DNA of 35,060 nucleotides from Flavobacteriaceae bacterium (GTDB taxonomy: Bacteria; Bacteroidota; Bacteroidia; Flavobacteriales; Flavobacteriaceae), in the NCBI GenBank assembly GCA_947446865.1, contig CANFHX010000030.1, forward strand, positions 1 through 35,060. Reading direction: 5' to 3'. Positions 14,619 through 23,864 of the stretch are shown here, piece after piece (the first letter of the stretch is position 1; each line of letters opens with the position of its first letter). The notes under the pieces are model-generated. The model was not told where the DNA came from, made no database searches, and saw only the letters and a list, made by a program, of their open reading frames with translations. The position numbers and the translations under genes are program-made.

Positions 14619-16888
14619 TATTCCACTTTTATTTCGTCTATAAATAACCAGGCTGGTTCCCCAGCTCCAGGATTTCCTACTACTATTTTTCCTTGATTGA
14701 ATGCGTTTACTTTTATATATCGAAGGGAAGCGGAAGGAATTTCTACTTTTACAATTCCTTTAGAAACTTCGATTTCTTGAACTGAAATACTTCGTTCCGT
14801 AGAATAATCGATACCATTTTCAGAATAAGAAACTGTAATTTGCTTAGGATAATAAATCCAACTAGCGGGACTCGACAATACATCTATTGTAATGGTATGC
14901 ACCTTTTTTACCGAACCTAAATCAATAGTAGCCATTGCATCTTTGCCAGAAAAACCTAACCAATCTCTACCAAATTTACCTCGATCGCCATACATTCCGT
15001 CCACTAAACTAAAAGCTCCATTTGCTTTGTAGGAATTGCTAGGCTCCTCTTTTAATGTAACAGTTGCGCCTGTTGCCAAGTGAATTGCAAATTTTTGTTC
15101 TAATACTGCGCTCTTTTGAGTGTCACCTTCAAAACTTGCTGCTTTTAATAGGGTATTTTTTTCTATTGTGATGGGTTTACTATATAACAAAGAATGACTT
15201 GTAGGTTGCGTTTCATCTAAGGTGTAAAATATAGAAGAGGAAGGATTAGCGGCAATTAATTCTACTTGGAGCAAATGATTTGTTGAAGTGGTTATTTTTG
15301 CTTTTACTTCAAATAAAGCCTTGCTATAATTCACTTTCATTTTGTCTAAAAGTGAAAAATGTAGTAGCAATCGGTCTTTAAAATCGGCATAATTAGAGGT
15401 GGAATTTTTTCCCCAAAGCACTTCAGACAATGCGGCCATTCTTGGCATTGCCATATATTCTACTTTGGCAAAATCTTCCATATATTCCGTCCAAACATTT
15501 CCTTGAGCACCAAGAATGTAGTGACTTTCATCAGCGGTCAATTCAGTTGGTATTGGGTCAAAATCATAAACCATTTCTAAAGGAGTATAACCTCCTATTG
15601 CCAAAGGTTCTGTTTTTTGTTCGCCTTGATAATGATCAAAATAACAATGAGAACCGGGACTCATTACCACAAAATGTTTTGCTTTGGCAGCAGCAATTCC
15701 ACCTTCGGTTCCACGCCAACTCATTACAGCTGCATTTGGAGCTAGCCCTCCCTCTAGGATTTCATCCCATCCAATAATTTTCTTGCCTTTTTTATTTATA
15801 TATTTTTCTATTTGAGAAACAAAATAACTTTGTAATTCATGTTCGTCTTTTAATCCTTCTCGTTTAATTAAAGCTTGACATTTTGCACATTGTTGCCATC
15901 TTGTTTTGGGACATTCGTCTCCTCCTATGTGAATATATTCCGATGGAAATAATGGTAACACCTCATCTAAAACGTCTTTCAAAAAAACCAATGTGTTTTC
16001 ATTTGGACAAAAAACATCGTCCAAAACTCCCCATTTTGTAGCAACTTCAAATGGGCCACCTGTGCAAGAAAACTCCGGATAAGCTGCCAAAGCAGCGGTA
16101 GCATGTCCTGGCATTTCAATTTCAGGGACTACTGTGATGTGCTTTTGTTGTGCGTATGCTACAATTTCTTTAATATCTTCTTGGGTATAAAATCCACCGT
16201 AGGGCTTTCCGTCAAAACGTTGCTCGTTGTAATGCCCAACCATAGATTCTTTTCGAAACGCCCCAACCGAAGTTAGTTTAGGATATTTTTTGATTTCAAT
16301 TCGCCACCCTTGGTCATCTGTTAAATGCCAATGAAAAACATTCATTTTATATAAAGCGAGATAATCGATGTATTTCTTGATATCGGACTTTGGAAAAAAG
16401 TGTCTTGCAACATCCAAATGCATTCCACGCCATTTAAATTTTGGTTGATCAATAATTGTTAAAGCAGGGATTTGTGATTTTTTTTTCGAGTAATATTCCA
16501 TCAACTGATTCAATGTTTGAATTCCATAAAAAAGCCCATTAGAATTTGCGGCTTCAATATGTATTACATTAGAATTAATTTCGATTTTATACTCCTCCGC
16601 ATCCATTTTTAGTAATGGATTCAATGTTAATTCAATGCTGTTTTTTGATTTTAATGAAGCAGTATTTGTTGCTAACTCAAAGCCCAATTGCTTTTGAATT
16701 AGCTCTTTTAGGTATTGTACTTCCAGATTTTCTTTTGGCGCAATTAAAACCGTTTGTTTTGTTATAGTAAAAGGCGGAGCTTCTTCCAAACGAAGATATT
16801 TAGGTTTTGGAATAATCGGAATAGTTTCTTGCGCATTAATTGCACAACTCATTAAGGTTAAAAACAGTAGGGCAATTTTTCTATACAT
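14618..16888 (-). CDS. Exported GH20 beta-N-acetylhexosaminidase
   Basis: This enzyme removes terminal beta-GlcNAc/GalNAc. The 756-residue product has a signal peptide (MYRKIALLFLTLMSCAINAQ), an N-terminal GH20b domain (about 21-145), the catalytic TIM barrel (about 150-500) with RGMHLDVARHFF, HWHLTDDQGWR and the catalytic pair D324-E325 in HIGGDECPKTRW, and a C-terminal part with a chitobiase-like Ig region (about 520-610) and a discoidin/F5_8-type carbohydrate-binding module (about 620-756, WIYYPKQITVSYSENG). It is the first gene of the N-glycan operon, preceded by 196 bases with no clear promoter box. Confidence 0.9.
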   Translation of the reverse strand: MYRKIALLFLTLMSCAINAQETIPIIPKPKYLRLEEAPPFTITKQTVLIAPKENLEVQYLKELIQKQLGFELATNTASLKSKNSIELTLNPLLKMDAEEYKIEINSNVIHIEAANSNGLFYGIQTLNQLMEYYSKKKSQIPALTIIDQPKFKWRGMHLDVARHFFPKSDIKKYIDYLALYKMNVFHWHLTDDQGWRIEIKKYPKLTSVGAFRKESMVGHYNEQRFDGKPYGGFYTQEDIKEIVAYAQQKHITVVPEIEMPGHATAALAAYPEFSCTGGPFEVATKWGVLDDVFCPNENTLVFLKDVLDEVLPLFPSEYIHIGGDECPKTRWQQCAKCQALIKREGLKDEHELQSYFVSQIEKYINKKGKKIIGWDEILEGGLAPNAAVMSWRGTEGGIAAAKAKHFVVMSPGSHCYFDHYQGEQKTEPLAIGGYTPLEMVYDFDPIPTELTADESHYILGAQGNVWTEYMEDFAKVEYMAMPRMAALSEVLWGKNSTSNYADFKDRLLLHFSLLDKMKVNYSKALFEVKAKITTSTNHLLQVELIAANPSSSIFYTLDETQPTSHSLLYSKPITIEKNTLLKAASFEGDTQKSAVLEQKFAIHLATGATVTLKEEPSNSYKANGAFSLVDGMYGDRGKFGRDWLGFSGKDAMATIDLGSVKKVHTITIDVLSSPASWIYYPKQITVSYSENGIDYSTERSISVQEIEVSKGIVKVEIPSASLRYIKVNAFNQGKIVVGNPGAGEPAWLFIDEIKVE

Positions 16889-17084
16889 TGATTCAATTTT
16901 TTATTATGGAAGAATACCCTTAATTTGATATAATTCGAATTTCAAAATATGAAAGTAATCAAATTTGTTTACAAATTAATAGTTACACTCGAATTTTAAA
17001 CAGAAGTAATGGAAAACAAGTTTAAAAACACAAGGATTTATGATTTTATTACTTCTGCTTGAAGAAATATTGCATTCTGAATTA

Positions 17085-19886
17085 TTAAAACCATTTTCTA
17101 GTAAACAAACCTATTAACGATTGTGGAGAAAAGGCAACTATAAACCTAATTTTTTCGGCATATTTAGTTTGTGTAATTTCAAATCCATTTGTGGATTGAA
17201 TTGGAAAATACAATTCGAAATAATCGGTAACTAAGTTCAAACGGATGCCAGTATCGAATACAAATCGTGCATCTTGTTGCTTGTTTTTCATAAAACCAAC
17301 ATCGCCATAAACTTCAATCCAATTCCAAATATTAAAACTTCCGTTGCCCGTTGTGATCCACTCATTAGCATAAGGATTAACCAATTTTGACTTAAATCCA
17401 CCTTCGGCCTGAATGAATTGTTGGCTGAAAATTCCGGTACTTTCGGATCGTCCTATGTAGTTATAATCAAATAAATAATCAGTGGCTTTATCTAATGAAA
17501 AACTAAAATAATCGGATTCGGCTTTGTTATACAGGAAAACCCCAGCATACAAACGCAAATTTACCTGGCGGTTATCATCAAAAAGTCTTCGGAAACTAAT
17601 ACTAGTAGAGGCTTTTCCAAATTTAGAAGCCAATTGAAAGTCAGTAGTATATCCAAAATGTTTTGTAATTTCGGTTTTAGAATTGCTGTATCGGGCATTA
17701 AAAATAGAGTAATTACCTTCTAAAGTAGTTTTTACAAAATCACTCGGCTCCCGATTTACATATACTTGTCGCACCAACAAACTTTTAAAATGATTGTCTC
17801 GGTAATCGTTTTCTCTAAATCGGAAAAGAACATAAGGATTTATCTTTTTGTAATAGGCATCTGGCGCATAATGGTAATTTTCTCCACTCAATCCATATCG
17901 AATGTTAAACATTTTGCTATCGCGATTGAATTGGTTTACACCCAATGAAAATCTTCCCGAAAGTGAACTGGTTTTGGTGGAATAGGAGGGAGTAACATCA
18001 AAATTAAAAGGCTTATCTAAGACGGTTTTATTGTGAAAACGCATCCCAGGAATGAATCCATCGTAAAAATTATATTCTAGAGTTGGAACATACAAAATCT
18101 GATTGTAATTGGGATCTTCCAAATCCTTCATGAAATTAAATTTAATTGGTCTGTTGCTTAAACTAAAAGGCTTCAGAGATTTCCAATTGTTTCTTTGGTT
18201 GTATTCAGGAACAATGTTTTTATAATTAATTACAAGTTTGTCGGCATCGAATCTTTTAAAAGTATAAGTGCTATCTTCCTTTACATTTGTAATCCATTCC
18301 TTAAAAACGATTTCCTTGTTTTTAATTCCATAAATTGGAATTGGCACCGTAACTCCAGTTTTGTTTTTTATTTGAAAAGAAACGCTGTCTTTCGTCTTAT
18401 TAACAGTAGTAAACTTGTAATCGATAATTTTTCTGGAATGGATTATGGTGTTAAAAAACCAATCAGTATTTTTAGTGGAATTATTTTTAATAATGGATTG
18501 AAATGTATTAGAATCCGTTGCATTTTTATTAGAATAAGAAACAAATTCAGCGATGCTTTTCTTTAAATTTTCTTCTCCAATATAGTCTGCTAAATATCTA
18601 AAACTTAAACCTGCTCGGTATTTAGAGGCAATTTTATCATTAAATTTTATCAAAGTATTTTTTGGATCTCCAAGCGGTTGGTCCAAATTTTTACGAGCCA
18701 TTAGCATATAAAAATAACTGTATTGCTCATTAAAATCTAAAGAAACTAAATGATACCCTCTTAAAATTCGGAGTTTACCAATGCTTCCCATCATTTTTGC
18801 ATCGGGGTAATTCTCATCTATATATTTCATCATATAATAGATTTGAATAGCATCAAAAATCCAATTGTCTTTTCTTGGATCTAATTGCAAAGTAGTTTTT
18901 AAATAGTTATTCAAATACGTCTTTAAAAACTTCATTTCGTAAAGATAATTATCCGAAAACGGATTAATAAACGATGGCAATTGATTCAATCCATAAAACG
19001 GATTTTGCTCATAATCCAATTGCGAAACCGTAATTTTAGATTTAGGATATTTTCCTAAATTATCCCCAACATAAGTAACTATTTTCTCAATCAATAATGC
19101 CTTTTCAATATCGTTTACTTTCTTGTCTTCTAGGTTGGTAGTGACTTCTAAATCACTGTTTTTAAAACTAAGAAAATCTTTCTTTTTTTGGATATATAAA
19201 TTGATGGTTAATTGGTTGGTTCCCGAAAATTGATAGGTAAAATTCTCTTTACTAACCAAAGGTAAATCGGTACTGATTGGATACCCTAGTGGATCGGTAA
19301 TTTTTAAATCCACATCCGTTAAGGCATTTGGCGTATCGTCAATATTAAGATTGTTGTATTTTAAAAACGCAGAATCTACATACATTGAAGGGGTTAAAAA
19401 CCAATTTTTCAATGCCATTTCTCCATTCGAATTGTAGCCATAATTGGTAAATTTATCGTCTGGAATTTTTACAAAATAAGATAATATAAAAGTCGCTTTT
19501 TGACCTGGTGCCAATTTGTTTTTCAATTGGAATTCTACTAAATCGGGAAATCCATCTGGACGACTCCAAGTAAGTAAGGATTTAGAAGCATCAATTATGG
19601 TGATAGTGTTAGTGTTTCCCCGTTCTTTATCGGAAGCCAAATGAAAACTACGCACATATTCATCCGAAAATCGGGCTCCTAAGGGGGTGTTTTTGTCGGA
19701 ATACGCATTATTCCAATCGTTTAAAACGATGCTGCTTAAAGTGTCTTTCGATTGGTTGAAATAAGTTAACTCCTGATATATATTTAATGTATTCTTTTCG
19801 TGATTTACTTCTACCACTAATTTAGATTGGTGCTGCGCAAAGGCAAAACAAGTGCTTAGAACGAATATATAGGCAAGTTTTTTCAC
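17085..19886 (-). CDS. M1-peptidase-like protein fused to an outer-membrane barrel
   Basis: The 933-residue protein has a signal peptide (MKKLAYIFVLSTCFAFAQ), an N-terminal beta region like that of M1 aminopeptidases (about 19-235), a helical gluzincin-like region (about 255-480) and a C-terminal part (about 610-933) of alternating strands ending in ...LFTRKWF, as for an outer-membrane beta-barrel. The zinc motif HExxH expected near residue 315 is missing (LYEMKFLKTY there), and DNWIFDAIQIYYM replaces the WLxEGxA helix, so peptidase activity is unlikely. It starts with GTG overlapping the stop of the SGNH gene (TAGTG). A role in surface display or modification with its two upstream partners is an inference. 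Confidence 0.7.
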   Translation of the reverse strand: MKKLAYIFVLSTCFAFAQHQSKLVVEVNHEKNTLNIYQELTYFNQSKDTLSSIVLNDWNNAYSDKNTPLGARFSDEYVRSFHLASDKERGNTNTITIIDASKSLLTWSRPDGFPDLVEFQLKNKLAPGQKATFILSYFVKIPDDKFTNYGYNSNGEMALKNWFLTPSMYVDSAFLKYNNLNIDDTPNALTDVDLKITDPLGYPISTDLPLVSKENFTYQFSGTNQLTINLYIQKKKDFLSFKNSDLEVTTNLEDKKVNDIEKALLIEKIVTYVGDNLGKYPKSKITVSQLDYEQNPFYGLNQLPSFINPFSDNYLYEMKFLKTYLNNYLKTTLQLDPRKDNWIFDAIQIYYMMKYIDENYPDAKMMGSIGKLRILRGYHLVSLDFNEQYSYFYMLMARKNLDQPLGDPKNTLIKFNDKIASKYRAGLSFRYLADYIGEENLKKSIAEFVSYSNKNATDSNTFQSIIKNNSTKNTDWFFNTIIHSRKIIDYKFTTVNKTKDSVSFQIKNKTGVTVPIPIYGIKNKEIVFKEWITNVKEDSTYTFKRFDADKLVINYKNIVPEYNQRNNWKSLKPFSLSNRPIKFNFMKDLEDPNYNQILYVPTLEYNFYDGFIPGMRFHNKTVLDKPFNFDVTPSYSTKTSSLSGRFSLGVNQFNRDSKMFNIRYGLSGENYHYAPDAYYKKINPYVLFRFRENDYRDNHFKSLLVRQVYVNREPSDFVKTTLEGNYSIFNARYSNSKTEITKHFGYTTDFQLASKFGKASTSISFRRLFDDNRQVNLRLYAGVFLYNKAESDYFSFSLDKATDYLFDYNYIGRSESTGIFSQQFIQAEGGFKSKLVNPYANEWITTGNGSFNIWNWIEVYGDVGFMKNKQQDARFVFDTGIRLNLVTDYFELYFPIQSTNGFEITQTKYAEKIRFIVAFSPQSLIGLFTRKWF

Positions 19887-20770
19887 TATTTTTTAGGTTT
19901 AAAAAGTGCTTTAAAAACAACTTTGGTAAATTCTTCAGCGCCATCTTTATTTAGATGTCCGCAAGTAGAAAAATATTTGTCGTCGGTAACAGCATTTTCA
20001 AATCTACGAATTTCTGGATAAACCTCTTGCAAATGATTGAAATAATTCCGGTTAATAGTTTCCATACACATTGGGGTTGTCAGGGCAATCAACTGAATAT
20101 TGTTTTTTTTGCAAATGGCTTTAATCTCTTCATATCCTTTATTTCTTTTCGGATAATACTTCGATAAATCGGCAGGAATCAAATTTTTATCGCTTGTCAT
20201 TAACGGATGAAATCCCTCATTTTCAAGTGCATTCGTTTTTTTATGAATTGCAGAATAATACATTTCTCTAAAGCCAACACGAGCATCGTAGTGCATGTAT
20301 CGGTAGAAGGGAATGTACAGTAATTCGTTATATTCTGGAATTGTTCTATAAAAATCCCGAACCGTTTTGGAAGTATGCAAATAGGGCATAAACAACGATC
20401 GAATGGCTTCCGAATGGTCGTTAGTATTGATATTCAAATCGACTTGCAGCATTAAACATTTGATTTTATAATTCCTTTCGATCATCATTTGCAACATCAG
20501 CGCCGATTCTTCTAACCTAGAACGCGTAATCCCAAAATTGAAGGTTTTATATCCTTGGTCGTTAAATATTTTAGGAACAAAATGGTTGTTAACCCTTGAA
20601 GAGCCAAGGAAAACCACATCGTAATTTTTATCTTTTGAATTAAATAAATAATCTATTTTGCTTCGAGAATCCGATTGCATATAAACAGCCGTGTACAAAA
20701 CGTCTAGCAAAACCAACGTGAGTAGGAGCAAGGCCAAACCTTTTGCTAAAAAAAGTAAAAACTGTCTCAT
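19886..20770 (-). CDS. Membrane-anchored SGNH-like partner of the MBOAT enzyme
   Basis: The 294-residue protein has one N-terminal membrane span (about 7-30) and a periplasmic domain with the SGNH block I motif VVFLGSSRVNNH (G56-S57-S58) and a late block CGHLNKDGAEEF with H272. In DltD, AlgJ and AlgX-type partners of MBOAT proteins, Ser, Asp and His form the catalytic triad; here the residue three before H272 is T269, not Asp, so the triad may be incomplete or differently arranged. It overlaps the MBOAT stop by one base (TAATG). It should receive the acyl group from the MBOAT protein and pass it to an envelope glycan or lipid. Confidence 0.75.
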   Translation of the reverse strand: MRQFLLFLAKGLALLLLTLVLLDVLYTAVYMQSDSRSKIDYLFNSKDKNYDVVFLGSSRVNNHFVPKIFNDQGYKTFNFGITRSRLEESALMLQMMIERNYKIKCLMLQVDLNINTNDHSEAIRSLFMPYLHTSKTVRDFYRTIPEYNELLYIPFYRYMHYDARVGFREMYYSAIHKKTNALENEGFHPLMTSDKNLIPADLSKYYPKRNKGYEEIKAICKKNNIQLIALTTPMCMETINRNYFNHLQEVYPEIRRFENAVTDDKYFSTCGHLNKDGAEEFTKVVFKALFKPKK

Positions 20771-22203
20771 TAGAATTGGAAATAAATAAATTCTTTATAA
20801 TCAGAAAACACGCCAAGTGCCACAATTGCTGCCAAACACAAGCTTAATTTTAACCAACTCAACTTTCCAGATATTGGCTCAATTTTATGTCGGTTATTCC
20901 ATTCGATTACTACAAAAATAAGGACTAATGCTAGCAACTCATTGCTGTAACGTTCAATTCGGAAATATTCGGAAGAAAAATTATGGTTTTCAAACATTCT
21001 TTTGATATACAAAACTGCATCCGTAATAGTTTTAGACCTGAAAAATATCCAGGCAAAACAGGTTATCGTGAATGTGGTTAGGATATTAAAAAGAGTTCGC
21101 AAAGAATCCAAATTAAAACCTAAAGTGAAATCGTCTACGTTTTTTCGGTTTCTATTTAAAAGTAAAAGTGGCAGAAAATACAAGGCATTCAGGAAACCCC
21201 AAGCCACATAAGTGAAGTTGGCTCCATGCCAAAATCCGCTGACTAAAAAGATGATGAACGTATTTCGAACTTGAAATAGTTTGTTGCCTTTGCTTCCCCC
21301 AAGCGGAATGTATAAATAATCCCGAAACCAAGATGAAAGAGAGATGTGCCATTTGCGCCAAAATTCGGCTATATCTCTTGAAAAATAGGGATAGTTGAAG
21401 TTTCGCAATAAGTCAATTCCGAATAATTTGGAAGTCCCTAATGCAATGTCCGAATAGCCCGAAAAGTCTCCATAAATTTGAAAAGCAAAATAAATCGCTC
21501 CTAAAATCAAGGATAACGAATTCATGGTAGTGTAATGGTTGAAGATTTCGTTGGCATAAATCGAACACGAATCGGCAATGACTACTTTCTTTACCAATCC
21601 CCAAACAATTTGGTAAATCCCTTCCTGTGCTTTATGGAAATTGAATTTTCTTCTTACTTTAATTTGTGGTAATAAGTGTGTGGCTCGTTCAATTGGTCCA
21701 GCAACTAAAAGAGGGAAATAACTTACAAATAAGGAATAATCTACAAAGTTTCTTTCAGATTTTATTCGTTTGTAATAAATGTCAATAATATAGGATAATC
21801 CGTGGAAGGTATAAAATGAAATTCCTACCGGAAGAATTAATTTTAATAAAATAGGACTTGCTGTAAATCCAAAGGAGTGGACAACTTCTGCAAACGAAGA
21901 AGCAAAGAAATTGTAGTATTTGAAAATTCCCAGAAAACCTAAATTGATAGTGATACAAAGCCAAAGCCACATTTTACGTTCCGATTGCGTTTCGCTTTTT
22001 TCAATTTTTATTGCCGAAACATAATCCAATAAAGTAGAAAAAACCAATAGGAATAAGAACCTCCAATCCCAACAGGAATAGAAATAATAACTCGCTAAGA
22101 TTAGAATGTAATTTTGATTTATTTTCGATTTATTGCCTACAAACCAATAGAGTATAAAAACTATGGGAAGGAATATGGCGAAATGTAAGGAGTTGAAAAA
22201 CAT
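20770..22203 (-). CDS. MBOAT-family membrane O-acyltransferase
   Basis: From the ATG at 22203 the protein has 477 residues and about ten membrane segments, with the AlgI/DltB pattern: SYFPLLVAGPIER, FAFQIYGDFSGYSDIALG, FWRKWHISLSSWFRDYLYIP and the catalytic-histidine segment SGFWHGANF (His326). It should move acyl, most likely acetyl, groups across the inner membrane for O-acylation of an extracellular polymer. The 15-codon longer start at 22248 runs into the upstream hairpin and is not preferred. It heads a three-gene operon with one-base overlaps. The acceptor polymer is unknown because no glycosyltransferases are nearby. Confidence 0.85.
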   Translation of the reverse strand: MFFNSLHFAIFLPIVFILYWFVGNKSKINQNYILILASYYFYSCWDWRFLFLLVFSTLLDYVSAIKIEKSETQSERKMWLWLCITINLGFLGIFKYYNFFASSFAEVVHSFGFTASPILLKLILPVGISFYTFHGLSYIIDIYYKRIKSERNFVDYSLFVSYFPLLVAGPIERATHLLPQIKVRRKFNFHKAQEGIYQIVWGLVKKVVIADSCSIYANEIFNHYTTMNSLSLILGAIYFAFQIYGDFSGYSDIALGTSKLFGIDLLRNFNYPYFSRDIAEFWRKWHISLSSWFRDYLYIPLGGSKGNKLFQVRNTFIIFLVSGFWHGANFTYVAWGFLNALYFLPLLLLNRNRKNVDDFTLGFNLDSLRTLFNILTTFTITCFAWIFFRSKTITDAVLYIKRMFENHNFSSEYFRIERYSNELLALVLIFVVIEWNNRHKIEPISGKLSWLKLSLCLAAIVALGVFSDYKEFIYFQF

Positions 22204-22221
22204 AATTTCGATACAATAAAA

Positions 22222-22284
22222 TAACCACAAAAGACACAAAAGATACAAAAATTCACTAGATTTCTTTTGTGCCTTTTGTGGTTA
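22222..22284. terminator. Long hairpin repeat after the LOG gene
   Basis: TAACCACAAAAGACACAAAA plus GA (22222-22243) pairs with 22263-22284 at 21 of 22 positions across a 19-base loop. The arms carry a repeating ACAAAAG motif. Its place in the 89-base gap after the LOG gene and before the MBOAT gene suits a terminator for the former. It may belong to a dispersed Flavobacterium repeat family. Confidence 0.65.
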
Positions 22285-22292
22285 ACATTAAT

Positions 22293-23018
22293 TTAGAAAT
22301 TCGGACTTAAATTGTATTTTTTGTAGAAATTATCTAAAGTTTCAACCACTTCTTCCGCAGAATCAACCAATTTTATAAGGTTTAAATCTTCTACGTTGGC
22401 ATTTTGATATTTTTCCATCATCACGGTTTTGATCCAATCTAAAAGTCCCGACCAGAATTCGGTTCCCACTAATATGATAGGGAATTTTCCTATTTTTTTG
22501 GTTTGGATTAAGGTAACGGCTTCAAACAATTCGTCTAAAGTTCCGAATCCACCGGGCATTACAACAAATCCTTGAGCATATTTTACAAACATTACTTTGC
22601 GTACAAAAAAGTAATCAAAGTTTAAATTTTTATCTTTATCAATAAACGGATTAAAGTGTTGTTCAAATGGCAATTCGATGTTTAATCCAACGGAAGTTCC
22701 TTCGCCACGATGCGCACCTTTATTTCCGGCCTCCATAATTCCGGGGCCACCACCAGTAATTACACCATAACCTGCCTTACTGATTTTGTAAGCTATTTCT
22801 TCTGCTAAATGATAGTATTTATCTTCGGGTTTCGTTCTTGCCGATCCAAAAATTGAAACGCAAGGTCCTATTCGTGACATCGATTCGTATCCGTTAACAA
22901 ACTCCGACATGATTTTGAAAATCCCCCAAGAGTCGTTACTTCGTATTTCGTTCCACGTTTTTTGTTTTAATTTATCTTTTATTTTATTGTCTTCGTTTTC
23001 GTCTGGATTAAATGTCAT
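22293..23018 (-). CDS. LOG-family Rossmann-fold protein
   Basis: The 241-residue protein has the two LOG motifs: GGGPGIMEA (residues 89-97) and PGGFGTLDE (155-163). Members split nucleoside 5'-monophosphates, cytokinin-type ones in plants and some bacteria, into base and ribose phosphate, and related TIGR00730 proteins are common in bacteria with less certain substrates. The N-terminal 45 residues are charged and helical, longer than minimal LOG enzymes. It begins 15 bases after the fic stop and may be co-transcribed with fic and uvrA. Confidence 0.88.
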   Translation of the reverse strand: MTFNPDENEDNKIKDKLKQKTWNEIRSNDSWGIFKIMSEFVNGYESMSRIGPCVSIFGSARTKPEDKYYHLAEEIAYKISKAGYGVITGGGPGIMEAGNKGAHRGEGTSVGLNIELPFEQHFNPFIDKDKNLNFDYFFVRKVMFVKYAQGFVVMPGGFGTLDELFEAVTLIQTKKIGKFPIILVGTEFWSGLLDWIKTVMMEKYQNANVEDLNLIKLVDSAEEVVETLDNFYKKYNLSPNF

Positions 23019-23033
23019 TTTATTTTTGTTTTA

Positions 23034-23813
23034 TTATTTTAATGATTTTGGCAACATCATTAAAAAATCTAATGCGTTATTATAATTTAATTTGTCATAG
23101 AAAAATCCAACTTTACTTAAATTCGAATAAAAAGGATTTCTTTTGTTCCAATAATTTAATTCCGATTGGATAAACCATGCATTTTGCCCTAATTTTTCGG
23201 CTAAAAACCATTTTTCTAATAATCTTCCAACTCGTCCATTTCCATCATCAAAAGGATGGATTTTCACAAACTGTAAATGAATTAAGGAGGCATAAAAAAA
23301 AGTTTCCATTAGAGATAAATCTTTTTTTAATAAGATGCTTACTTCTTTCATAAACGAGTCAAATTCTTCGGAAACTATTTCTTTTAAACAAGCTTCAAAG
23401 ACAATTTTTCCAGTTTTTCCGTCTTTGATTACCATGTCAGAATCTCGAACTTTACCTCTAAAATGGGTGTGCAATAAATGTTTAGAAATTATTTTATGAG
23501 CCTTTAAAACAGTACTTTTTGATAATTTATTTTTTTGTGCAAAAAGATAAGCATTAAATAAATCATTCGGTTTTTGAACTAAACTAGAGAGATATTTAAC
23601 ATTATTTGTTTTGTATTTTAGGTAACTATCAATTTCCATTTCTTCTCCTTCTATTTTGGAGGAAGACATTGCCGAAACAGAATTATAAAAAGTAAAACTA
23701 TCCAAAGAAAGTACTATTTTTTTTATTTTCTTGAAATAAAAATCAATATTTACTTTTTGGGATATTTCATAATTTTTATAAATAGAATTATATATTGCCT
23801 GAAAATTTTCCAT
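23034..23813 (-). CDS. Fic-domain AMP-transferase with inhibitory motif
   Basis: The 259-residue protein has the complete Fic active site HPFDDGNGRVGR (His186 to Arg197), so it should transfer AMP, or another phosphate-linked group, to hydroxyl groups of target proteins. An N-terminal inhibitory helix motif SSKIEG (S51xxxE55G56) is present, which places it with self-inhibited class II Fic proteins. No separate antitoxin gene is seen. The gene is lysine- and AT-rich compared with uvrA upstream and LOG downstream, hinting that it was inserted between them. The target is unknown. Confidence 0.88.
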   Translation of the reverse strand: MENFQAIYNSIYKNYEISQKVNIDFYFKKIKKIVLSLDSFTFYNSVSAMSSSKIEGEEMEIDSYLKYKTNNVKYLSSLVQKPNDLFNAYLFAQKNKLSKSTVLKAHKIISKHLLHTHFRGKVRDSDMVIKDGKTGKIVFEACLKEIVSEEFDSFMKEVSILLKKDLSLMETFFYASLIHLQFVKIHPFDDGNGRVGRLLEKWFLAEKLGQNAWFIQSELNYWNKRNPFYSNLSKVGFFYDKLNYNNALDFLMMLPKSLK

Positions 23814-23864
23814 AATTCAAATGTAATAAAAACAATGTATCTATAATAATTTACCTAATATATT

